Assembly (NCBI GenBank): GCA_963691655.1
Contig: OY829328.1
Coordinates: 71,800,400 to 71,864,399, forward strand
Direction: 5' to 3'
DNA from: Toxonevra muliebris
Lineage: Eukaryota; Arthropoda; Insecta; Diptera; Pallopteridae
DNA: 64,000 nucleotides
Numbering within the stretch: position 1 is the stretch's first letter; every line of letters starts with the position of its first letter. Under the pieces are notes generated by a model, which searched no databases, was not told the DNA's origin, and saw only the letters and a list, made by a program, of their open reading frames with translations. The translations under genes were made by a program, and so were the position numbers. Shown here one piece after another: positions 12,601 to 24,100 of the stretch.

Positions 12601-15600
12601 GTGGACAGAACGCCTATCGAGCATTTAAATCTACAAGAACAAAAAGGTAAGTTTATTTTTGATTAAGCTTAATGCATATATTGAATTATACACTTGCAAT
12701 CGAAAAATAGTAATCGGATTCAGATTTCAGCAGTGAATAGCTTTATTGCGATTCACTCTCAAATAATAATATACGTGTCTACGTTAATAGTTTTGTATAC
12801 CTTTACATAAATAGCCGTAAACTGCATTAATCTTTATAAATCTTATTTAATAAAAGATAAACGAAGTAAATCGTACCACCACCAAAGAAAAAAAGTAATA
12901 GAGAAAACCAAAATGGCCTTGATAGAGATCATAAAATAAGTAGTATGTGCAAATTATGCTAAACCAACTGTAATCAACTACGGTCAGGGTTGCACTGAAC
13001 CAATTCGTGTAACTACTAAATTTGAAATACTCAAGGTATTCGAATAGATAGATATTCTATGAATGAATCCCTAGACTTTATCAATAATATCAACTTTTTT
13101 ACAAATGAAGTTGATACTAGGTGAAATAAATATCAAATCAAGAAAGAATGAAAGAACTACTACTACTCATTTGCAGATTTTTGATCAGAATTACATTTTT
13201 AATTTTAATCACATTTAGTATTAATCGAATCCTCAAGTGTTTTATTAAACAAAATATTTGATTTTACAATTATACAATTATTCGTTTGAAACATTTTAAC
13301 TGAAAATATATATCTGTTTTATTTCAGCAATCACGTTAATGTGTGCAAAATGTCCTTATGAATCAACAGAATTATTAAATTTACAAATACATTTAAGTAC
13401 AAGCCATGGGATTTCAGATGGTAATGTTTAAATTAAATTTATTTATTTTTAAAAATAATTTATTAATGTAATACTTTTTTCTACCCTTTTTTTTCTTTAA
13501 TATTTTCTTATCACAGAAAGTTTCATTTTACAAAGTAAGTTTTAAGCACCAGCGGCATAGTTATTGTATAAAATACTAAATTTAAATTACTTACTTTTTA
13601 CTCAATTCAGAATTATCTTTCGAATGTCCCAGATGCATACGCTCCTATGTATCAAAATTACGCCTTATAAGACACTTGGAACGTAGTCATTCTGTAGCTA
13701 CAATTATACAACAGCAATCACAACTGGCTTCAGTCGAGAGTTCATCATCAACATCAACAACACCTGCGTCAACTGCCTCAAATTCTAGATGTGGTAAGGT
13801 ATATAAGACCTTATTTTCTAACAACCAAAAAACACAAAATCAAAAATTAAAAATGTTACTTGAGAATGATACAGAATGCTAACTAAAAAAAAAAAAACAA
13901 AAAAAAAAAAAACCAACAAACAATCCAAATCAAAAATTCATCAATCAATTGTGTGTATTATATATGTATATGTGCAGGCATAGTAGAGCTAACCCCAATT
14001 GCATCAACATCATCAATAGATATCAATGATGAAATTACTGTAAAAGAGGAAATAAACACCATAACAGCTACCATTAAAGCAGAAACGGCAACAGAATCAA
14101 CATTAATACCAACATCAAGCACAACCACATCAATAGAATCAGAAACAAAACTAATACAAAAATCTCATTATAATTGCAAAGCATGTGATTTTGTTTGCAG
14201 TACCATTGAACTATTAAATGAGCATAGTAAATCACATCCCAGTGATGATATACGCACAAATTTCAATTTTGAATGCAGCATTTGTTCGTGTAAGTATAAA
14301 ACAATTGAAGCGTTAAAATATCATATGAAAAGGCATATAGCGCGAAAATATCGTTGCAAACAATGCCCGAAATCATATATAAATCGTGGTGAATTGAATA
14401 ATCATCTATTGCTCCATACCGGCGAGATGCCACATAAATGTGATATGTGCAATAAGAAATTTCGTTATTCTCATCATTTGAAGCGACATCGTGATGTTTT
14501 GCATTATGGAAAACGTTTTCGTTGCCCGACTGATGGTTGCGAAAGATTTTTTACAACGCAAGCGCAAATGAAAATACACACATGGACTCATAATGGAAAT
14601 GTTCCCTATAAATGTAAATACTGTGATCGTGATTTTATAAAACGTGAATCGTAAGTTTATTTAAGTTTCAAACTATATATTTGTAATAATGAGCTGTGAG
14701 GTTAAGAGAGATTTTGATCCTTTTGATTATTCGATTTGTTCAATTTTCAATTAATCGATTAATCAAATTATTAACTGTTTAATCAATGATGTATTTATTC
14801 TATCGAATATAACAGTTAAAGTTGTTAGTGACTGCTTGAATAAATTATTCAAATTTGATTAACTAAATTACCGATTAACCGATATATCTGGTTTTTGATT
14901 AACAATTGAGATGATTGATGAATCAAAAATCCGATTTATGTAAAAGTTTTTAATTTAAAAATAAATCTTATTTAATCAAAATTATGATTAATCAATTTTT
15001 TTTTTAATTTTTAATAAACCAGTTAATAAAATTACTAATCTATTAATTCAAAATATAATCTTGACCCTAATCGTGTTGATAATTTCTGAGTGATAGATAA
15101 ATCTAATTTTTTTTATCATTTTTAATTATTAAAATTTCTGATTAGTCGATTAATCGCCAATCGGTTCCGGTAGAATCATGTTAAAAATTTATTTTAAATT
15201 TTTGTTTGATTGACAAATTAAATTTTTGGTCAATTCATTAGATTTTTAATTAACCGATTTTTAAAATTTCTGGTTAATTGGCAATCGTAGCCGGCAGTAT
15301 TTTATTGATTGATTCACTAAATTTTCAATTAATGCAATTTCTAAATCAGGTTTCTGGTTAATCGATAAATAAAATTGATTCATTAAATTTCTAATTAAGT
15401 TAATTCGATTAATCGCTAATCGGGGTCGGCAGAATCCACTGAAAATTATTTTTAATTCCTGCTTAATTGATAAAACAAATTTCTGATTAATTTCTGGTGG
15501 TTCATTGAATTTCTAATTAATCGATATTTCAATTTTATGTTTTTGATTATTCCAACTTCGGTTTATCTAAATAATTGATTAATCGAGTTTTGATTATTTC

Positions 15601-15943
15601 GATTAATCTCTTTTGTGATATCATGATTCATAAAGTTGCTTTACAACTCACAGCTACAGTTCTCTATTTTTAATTACCCTATTTTCATATTATTTTCAAT
15701 TTCTTCGTCAGTCTTCGTCAACATGCCCGCAAAGTGCATAATGTAAATTTAACTGAAGAGGAGATAGCTGAGATTTTTCGTAACGTTGTTGGCCATACAA
15801 ATCCTCATGATTTCACTGTATCCGTCTCGAATGGAAAAATGGTGCGTCGCAGTGAAGTTGAAGCTGCCGAAGCAGAATCGGAAATATTTTTGCAAAATAG
15901 TTGCAGTAATCTTCCAAATGATGATGATGAAAATTTAGATTAA
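6615..15943 (+). CDS. ZAD-C2H2 zinc finger protein, paralog B (14 exons, 1284 aa)
   Basis: Exons: 6615-7025, 7113-7212, 7290-7835, 7896-8090, 8152-8301, 9536-9802, 9886-10692, 10779-10907, 12596-12646, 13328-13420, 13517-13534, 13611-13793, 13978-14650, 15712-15943. Frames fit at every GT-AG junction, nearly all in phase 1. The ZAD has cysteines 15, 18, 65 and 68 (CRTC, CTEC). Sixteen C2H2 fingers follow, separated by long low-complexity linkers: glutamine-rich (about residues 275-300) and an Asp/Asn/Gln-rich acidic stretch in the 9886-10692 exon. The N-terminal half has extra finger modules not found in A or C. The last finger is split by a phase-2 intron (IKRES/LRQH), as in A and C. The tail carries LTEEEIAEIF. 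The donor after 10907 (GTTGGT) is weak, so that boundary is the least certain. The role is inferred from family: nuclear DNA-binding regulator. The C2HC finger of A and C is lost here, leaving only SRCG before the 13794 intron. Confidence 0.85.
8302..9535 (+). other. Intron 5 of paralog B with a 34-bp direct repeat
   Basis: This 1.23-kb intron has no coding exon. A 34-bp word beginning CGAATCCTAAATCAG occurs at 9240-9273 and again at 9362-9395, with similar sequence after each copy, so it looks like a local tandem duplication. A purine-rich tract with GAGAGAGA lies near 8930-8945. Confidence 0.6.
11200..11420 (+). mobile_element. Decayed RNase H fragment of a non-LTR retrotransposon
   Basis: A conceptual translation shows GALMNNQAGVGIYS, then SIRLGSVTSVFQAKMY. 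This is the layout of the first RNase H strand (usually TDGS...GAG.Y) and the FQAE region in RNase H-bearing non-LTR elements. The catalytic start is lost and stops flank it. It lies in the 1.7-kb intron 8 of paralog B (10908-12595); the rest of that intron shows nothing I recognise. Confidence 0.6.
13517..13534 (+). other. 18-nt microexon of paralog B
   Basis: The segment is bounded by TTATCACAG and GTAAGT and is phase 1 on both sides, adding six residues (ESFILQ) between the LMCAKC finger exon and the FECPRC finger exon. Being a multiple of three it can be included or skipped without a frameshift. Paralog C has an 18-nt exon at the equivalent position (27265-27282). Confidence 0.65.
14692..15655. 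repeat. AT-rich element full of TAATCGATTAAT-like words, with 9-bp inverted ends
   Basis: This stretch fills nearly all of the last intron of paralog B (14651-15711). It starts with AGCTGTGAG and ends with the exact reverse complement, CTCACAGCT. Inside, variants of ATTAATCGATTAATC and GATTAATCAAA recur many times on both strands. It may be a non-autonomous element or an expanded simple repeat. No protein is encoded. Confidence 0.55.
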
Positions 15944-18130
15944 TTATTAAAAGAAATTTTCCATAATGTATTGTATTTTTTGTTTTGTTTTTTTGTTCTT
16001 CTATAAACAGATATTTTATTGATTACTTAAGCGAGAGAAAGAGAAATTCGTGTTCGATGAGAGTGTTTGTGTATAAATGTGTGCAAATTTAATTTTGTTT
16101 ACGTTGTATAGAATACAAATAATTTATCTCAATATTTTCTACAAAAATAAAAAAAATTGATATATACGTAGTTTTATAAGTATTCAATTAAGTGATTCCC
16201 ATATACTTGCAATGTAATTTATATTAAAGTATTTCATTATCATTATTATCATCACTCAAATTATTATAGCATACTTATCTTATTTTGTCTGCAAAACAAA
16301 AAATAACAAAATGGATTTTTTATATTATTAATTTTTTTTGTTTTCATAAATGTAAAATGCGATTCATTTGTTCGAAATAATAATAATGTACATACATACA
16401 TTCAAATAAAATTTAAAGTAATAAAAAAATAAAATAAAGCCAACTAACAAGTGCAAAAATTATATGCTATTTATAATTGGTTTTATTTTACGATTTTTCT
16501 ACACAACACACCTCTTGACTGGGAATGGCAAACCTCCAAGAATAAAAATTTCCTTGGAGAAGTTTTTCATCTTGTCGTTGGGTTTCAGCATAAATTTGTA
16601 TATAGTACATACAACACGAATGTTTGGGAAAATCAGGATCTAACCTTCTATAGGCGTTTGTGTCATATCAATAGTAGTAGTTGCCTAGCCTACTTTTCAT
16701 CCAGTGAGTACTATGGTTTCCACCTCTATGGGGAGAAAGACTCCGTCTTGCAGGCGATATCCAGGTCTACCGGCCCACCAAGTATTAAAAAGCACAATTT
16801 GTTTTTTTTTTTTTTTTTTTAAATGTGTAAATAAATAAAATATTTTACTAGGAGACGTAAGCAATCAATGTTTTAAAAATTTAAAATTTTGCTATCATTC
16901 GTAATGCAATCGGGAAAATGAAAATTTATTAATAAAAAATTTACGGGCTAGACATCAGACTGAGGTCGCTGCTTCAGTGAGTATTATTGACAATCTGCGT
17001 TTACACACAAAGTTTTTGTTATTGTTTTTGATATGTTTGCCAAGATACAGTGACTTATAAAACTGTGTGAATAAAGGACATTTTTGGGACATGAGTAAAA
17101 CCATAATTAAGTTTTTATTCATCCAAATGAACAGAAGGTTCCAAAAAGATCTTGAAAGTCACGAAATTTTGACTATAAATTACGATTTTCTAAAATTTAT
17201 AACCGAAATTCTTTTTAATTCCACAGCACTGGTATTGATTTATACGAATATAAAAATTTTTAAATCGGGTAATGTTTACTGGTGCCGAAAGAGGTTCAAA
17301 GTTTAGAGGTTTCGACTATAATTTATACTTTCTATACAATTTCTGCTGAATTTCTAAAAACTTACAAACTTGTGATAGTTCTGTTCTTTTAATATCTAAT
17401 AGCTAATTTTTCTCGTTTCCAGACGCTATCAGGTTTGAAAACATGAATAAGAGCTTTGTGGGCTCTCCCCCTTAAGAAATTAGTGCTTCAAATAGTTTCC
17501 TTGCTGCGTGTTACTCACATGTAAGTTTATGCCTCTTTTTTCGATTGAGGTCTGACACAATCATCCATTGATTAAACCAGTCAGTTTTCTTTTGTACAAA
17601 CGCTATTACCAACTGGGATGTTGTAAATTTCCATGATCAAAGCAGAGAAGCAAATCAAACTTTCATTTGAGACCATTTAACCTGACCCGAAAAGAGCAAC
17701 TCTGAAAGCTCCCAATAAAATTCTTTTTGTGCAATTTCAAATTTGTTGTTATTTATTATTGTATTGTTGTTGTGTGATAAATGCCGCGAAAAAGTTGTTT
17801 TATCAAGAGCGGAATAAATGAATTGATACAAATTTTTTTTTAATTTAAAACAAAAGATTATAATACGTTAATAGTTACTCGCGTGTTAACAGCTTAAACA
17901 TACACGTGAGCTCTGGTGTTTTGTTTGTTGTGCAAGATGTAAAGTGGTGTAAAGGTTTTTACAAATAATAGTTATTAAACGTGTTTAGTGCATAGAAGCA
18001 AGAGTGCAAGAGCTAAATCTTTAAACTGCTGAACTAGATGGAAACGAAAAAAAAGTGTACTTGGACTATTTTTTAACATAATGCTTGTAAAAAAAAATAA
18101 CTGAAAAAATTAAAAAGTAAAGAAAACTGA
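15944..18130. other. Intergenic region between paralogs B and C
   Basis: The first part is the probable 3' UTR of B, with AATAAA at 16146-16151. Around 16500-16820 a unique-looking stretch ends in a 19-base T run, possibly a decayed retroposed sequence. The last few hundred bases should hold the promoter of C. No TATA box is convincing and no coding exon was found. Confidence 0.5.
16146..16151 (+). terminator. Candidate polyadenylation signal of paralog B
   Basis: AATAAA lies about 200 bases after the TAA stop. Further AATAAA copies occur near 16420-16435, so the site used is uncertain. Confidence 0.5.
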
Positions 18131-21100
18131 ATGATGGATAATTCCGGGGTCGCCGCAACTGCTGCTGGTGCTAGTGATTCATGCTGCCGCACATGCTTAT
18201 CTACAAACCGGCAAATGATACCACTGCTAGAAACTGGTGTCGCACTACATTCGTCTACTGAGAAAATGACGTATTTAGATTGTTTGCGTACCTGCACACA
18301 ATGGGAAATTCCAATTCCCAGTTCTAGTAGTGATTTGCATAAATATCCCATACAGATTTGTTTACGCTGCAGTAAGGCGCTTCAAGTCACTTATCATTTT
18401 TTAAAATTGGCAAAGGAATCGGAGGCGACTTTACGTGAAAGATTTGATGTTGGTAAAATAAAGCAAGATGAATTGGGGACTAAAGAGAATGAGTACATGC
18501 TGGTGGATGAAGAGCAGGTAGAGGAAGGGCAGGTGGTGAGTTATTTTCATAAATTTTTGATGCGCCTGTAGTTAGTTCGTTTTAGTTGAGTTGGTAATAC
18601 ATTCTCGGGATATTGACAAGATTTAACTTTTATTACGATTAAAAATTAATTGAAAACTACAACAAATAGTAGAATATCATGGGATCTCTGTGTGTTTATT
18701 TCTAAATGAAAAGCTGGAAGGCCTAATGGATTAAAATACATAGTAGAAATAATTTTTTGACAAGCCTAAAAAGTAGAATATGCGAGTGCAGGAAAATAGT
18801 AAAAAAGAATACTATGCCCAAAGTTTAACTTGAACTTATTTATCCATTAGACTTTCCACCTTTAACAAACAACTCTTTTGAAATGAATTATCCTACTTAT
18901 GTTTTGTGTGTAAACTACCAATTAATATAAAATTCATTTTAGTGCGTTAAAATACAAAAGCCAGAGGATTTTGTGATGAATGGTAAACTGGTAGCAGAAC
19001 CAATACGACAAAATCATCATCCGCAGCAATCAATATTCCAATTTAGCGCTCAATTTCAAAAGTTCATTGAAAATGGTATGCAGTTTGTATCTCTTAGTTA
19101 TAAATAAATTAATTGAGTTTTCTCAATTAAGTTTTTAAGGTTTCAGAGAACTGTTTAATCGATTCAATTAATTTTATTCAAGCAAAAGCAGCAGAGTTTG
19201 GCCCTATTACTTATTCAAATCAGCTGTGAATAAAATAATTCATTCAAAAGTTTTATAATCAAATCCAATTTTTGCTTAATCGATGAATGTCGGTAAATTA
19301 ATTATTTGGTATTTATAATATTTTAATCGATAAATACAGTATTTTAATTAATAAACTTTCAGTTTAATCGTTTAATAAATTTTTTTGATAATGTAAATTT
19401 TTGTCAATCAAGTTTTAGATTAATAGATGAATGATTCTTCTTGATAAATCATACTTCCGATCTTTCTTTGAATGCGCTTTTTTGGTTAATCAAATTTCCG
19501 ATTAATATAAATCAACCTTTTTTGATAAATTACATTTATATAAATCGATGCTAAAATTCGTTGTTGAATAAAATGTTTAATTAATGAAATTAATCCGTAA
19601 ACCGATTAATCAAAGAAACATGATTTTTCCAATAACTGTTTAATTAAGATTTTGGTTAATATAAAAACTTTATTCGATTAAACGCATTGAAGCAGTGTGG
19701 AATTTTTTCTTTTATTTTATGAATATTTTCGTTTGAATGGTTGTAAAAATACTATTTTTATCTTTATCAAAAACTAAAACTAAAATAATCTTTTTGCAGA
19801 TAATATTAAAGTAGTTAAAGTTATAGTACCCAAACTTTAGCTAAAAGTTTAAATGTTCAAGACATTTAAGTTAGCCTTATACTTTCAATATTTTATATCT
19901 TCTACATTTGTTATATTCTCAATTTAAAGTAGCTACGAGTATTATTTGCATCTAGTATGAACTACTAAGAAATTGCATCAATTTCATATGCATTTATAAA
20001 GTTGACAAATCATTATTAAAACAAATAAATTGAAACTTATCAGTATGTGTGTATGCATGCTATTTTATCTAATCTATTAGTGTGTGGTGCGGTAAAAAAA
20101 TGTAAAATTCATACTTAAGTTATATTGCTCAAGGTTGATATAATCTGATTTTGTTTATATCTTGTACTCTATATGAGTAATGATACGAAAATTTCTGCTT
20201 GTATGTATGTAGGTACACCAACACTATTATTTTTATTATAAAATACTGCACACGACTGTTTTTAAATTTTGTCATTAGATTGATACGTTTGTAATCGGTT
20301 ACACTGATCGACAAAATTATACTTAAACATATTTTCACAAAATATTGACCTTTATAATAGTAATAATAACATAAACCTGCAAAATTAAACTTTTTAAAAT
20401 GTATATATATATATATATAGGGTAAGCCGGGGTAATATGAAAATGAATTAGTTATTTTACCATAAAATGCTTAAATTGCACTATTAAAAAGACTGAGTCC
20501 GTAATTCAAAATGACAGTAAAGACGACTCCAAAAATTCAAAGAAAAGCGACTCTAGGTCAGTTCTTAGTCAGACCCATTTCACCTGGTAATTGCGTGCAA
20601 AATTGTCATTAGTCTGTAAGATCTTTGTATCCGTAGACGTTAACAAACAAACAAACAATTACCAACACTTTTAAAACATTTTTTTTTTCAAGCATGAAAA
20701 AAAAAAATTGTAAAATCGAGTAAAAAAAGCATTTTTAATCAGAATACTCCGAAACAGAATAATCGTTTTGATAAATTCCAATAACTTTTCATCGGGCACT
20801 TTCGAGACGTCTTTAAATGCTTCGTCGACTTTTTTGAAAAGAATATAAAAACTACTTCGTGAGATTGAATGGGCAATAGCCCATAGTCGGAGCAATTTTA
20901 GCGGGTTAGGTTAGGTTGAGTGATTGCTCCTCCGATTATCCGAAAAAGCCGAATTAGTGCGGTAACCCTTTTTGATACCACTATCTCGCTAGCTATTTCA
21001 TTGCGTTAGGACTGGAATTTAGTTAAATTACAAAACTTCAACAGAATACTGAGGTTGACAATACGTCGCCTGAGAATTGATTTGGCGTATGTGTGTACAA

Positions 21101-24100
21101 ATTCATATACCTATGCGCCAAATCAATTCTCAGGCGACGATTAGCAGCCTCTCCTATACTGCATAGGAAAGGTTTGCCAAAGGTTATGAGTCTTGACATC
21201 ATTGCTTTGATCACAGATTAGCTATCAGAAAAAATTGCTACATTTTTCCCTTTCGGTATATTGCCCGAAATTGCCCTACTAACTTGCGCCTGAAACACGG
21301 AAGAAGAGTTTGGCAAGCGAAAAAAACTACAGAGGTATAAAGCCTGCGAGAAGACACCAGCGCCCACTCCACAGTCTATATTTGACCCGTCCGTGTAAAA
21401 AGTATAAAAGTATAATAAAAAAAAAAAAAAAAAAAAATCAATACAATCGTGTCTCGTAGGAATTCAAATTTTCAAATTGTAGTTATAATAAACAAAGTTT
21501 TGGAATGATATAATCAGGTGTACCGGTAAGACATTTGCTATATTACTGGGGCCATATGATCTGGAGGTCTAGCCTCCTGACCCGCTGAGGCTTTTACGTA
21601 TAAAGGCATAAGATGCAGAATAAAGTTGAGTGCGTCAGTGGGGCAATACCTTATTGCACCTGTGACGCAAATACACGCTGTTCTCTGCACCGAATATAGT
21701 TCAGAATTATAGCTACTTTTTTTAAGTGCTGCCCAGCAGTGACCTGTAGCCCAGTTACCAAACATACCCAGAGCCCCGTTCTTAATATCACTCATCATGT
21801 TCCACTCAGTGAGCTCTACATAACTCGTGTACATGTCTTCGAGCGCATATGGTAATTTTTCATATGGAATACGAATCGTCAAAAAGTACGATAAAGTGTC
21901 AGTCCGGAATTAACCCATATCCAAAATTACCCTGGCTTGCCTTATCTAAGAAACGATTAATCGATTTATCAAGTTTTAGGTTTCCGATTAAGGAAACAAA
22001 AAAAAAAACGATTATTACATATTTTTTTTTTTAATAAAAAACCTTGATTTCTAATCCTTTATTTTTATTATGTTTACTTTTCTTTATTGATTTTTAATAA
22101 TTATTTAGTGAACAAACATAAAACTGTTAATTCACAAAACACTAAGGAATGCAATGAAGATGATTTACCAGGACAAAACACAAAAGATATGACTTCAAAA
22201 AATATTACACAAAACCAAAACAATATGTCAATCGAAGAAGATATTAATGAAACAATACAAACTGATGAATATGCACCAAATAATGGTAAGTTTAAGCATA
22301 AAAATCATTCCAATAAAATAAATATTATACTTCTAAAAAACTATTAATTCATTAACTATTCTCTCAATTTCTTTTGCAGTTATAATCTATGAACACATAA
22401 TGCATGAACAAAATGATATCGTTGAAGAAAATGTGGTTGAAAGTATAACAAATGTAATGGCAACAAATGAGACTTTCCCAAATGATATAAATAGCATTAT
22501 AGAAAGTGGTAAATATTTGCAAGCATCTTTCTTAGTAACCCCATTTAATGTATTGAAATTTTCTTCCCTTTTTCTTCTTGAGTTTAGAAAATGATTGTGA
22601 AACAATTAAACAAAGTACAAAACAAAATACTAAAGAATATACAAAATTAAATGAAGCTGCGCAAAATTTTATAGAAGAAATTAAAGAAAATCTACAAAAT
22701 AGTAAGTAATGAAGCTGTCAGCATTAGCTTATTAATAAATCGAGACATGTTCATTTCCACACACTCAAATGAATTATTGTATTGAATATTAATGTGAACA
22801 CCTATTTACTTGTTTTTATTCTAAACAAATTATAGGTGCACGTGATTTTACAAATACTTTAGTTCGTAATAAAACGAAAACAATTGAAGTGACTAAAGAG
22901 CTAGAAAAAGCCTTAGAAAATAAGGAAGCTGAAGTTGATAATAATGAATTGATATGCATGCAATGTAATAAACGTTTCAATGATATGCATACATTCATAA
23001 GGCATAGACATCGTCATAAAGGTGAGTTGTGATAGAGTCGAACAATTGTTCTTATATAAATATAAATTGTTCTTATATAATAGTAGTATTTGTAGTGACT
23101 TTAAGTTATTTATTTGTTCAAAAGAATTTAATTGGTTTAATTCATAGTAAAATAAACAAGTAGGTTAAATAGGTAGAGTAGTATTAAAGTACTCCGGATT
23201 GTCAAAAAATATGTCAAAAAAAAAGTCATCGACAAAGTTGGAGAAAAATGTATTCCATATCCAGAGTACTATAAATTTTCTGACAATCATGTTTTTGAGA
23301 ACCATTTGATATTAAAATCAAGTGAATCTCAAAAATTTCATTAATTTAAAGAGGAGAGAATTCGGCTTAGCATACTTCTTTATTTTACTATGGTTTAATT
23401 GAGTTTTGCATAATTTGTACCACTTCTCATTAGTTTCTATTACTTAACGTTGCAAATATTGTCCCTTAATGAGATTGAGCAGGGTACAGACTGACCTCAT
23501 TAAAGCGGCTATTGTCATGGACATGTGAAAAAACGAAAGAATATTTTTACACGCGTGCCTATGAATTGAATTGATCTTTATAAATAAAATTGAAATGTCT
23601 GTTTGTGCATAATAGGCCCGACACAGCGCAACCGTTTTACTTCATATATGATATATGGTTGGTTCTGAGAGCTATGCAAAACATAGGCTATATTTAACTT
23701 CCAAAATTTTCCGCTGGATGGCACCTCACATATAAACTGAATAGATCTTTAGCCATAGCTCTGTAACCATTTCAGATATAGCAATACAATTTGGTGTAGA
23801 GATTGTTCTTAGCATGCTTCAAAACAAAAGCTATGCCAAATTTCAGAATTACGCCGCTAGATGACACCTTTCATATAAAATAAGTAAAATTTTCGCCATA
23901 GCTCTGCAACCGTAAAAGATATTACAAAGTGAATTGGAATATGGATTGCTCTTAGCCTATTTTAAAACAGTTACTTTTTTTTCAAATATTATCTAAGCCG
24001 ATGAAAAAGTTATGCGATCCATCGAGGTCAGTGGTCTAGTAATTTTTATTATGTAGGCTGAAGTGTAATATATTGCGAGATCTTCAACTCCTAGCCGCTC

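Noticed and set aside
16451..16822. 123-residue open frame ending in a Phe run
   Set aside because: The Phe run is the translated T tract at 16801-16819. No conserved domain was recognised, and the position suits a retroposed or UTR-derived sequence.
20898..20912. GGTTAGGTTAGG, resembling the insect telomere repeat TTAGG
   Set aside because: Only about two units are present, and it sits at the 3' side of a decayed minus-strand retroelement. Higher flies lack TTAGG telomeres. It is best read as the element's tail.
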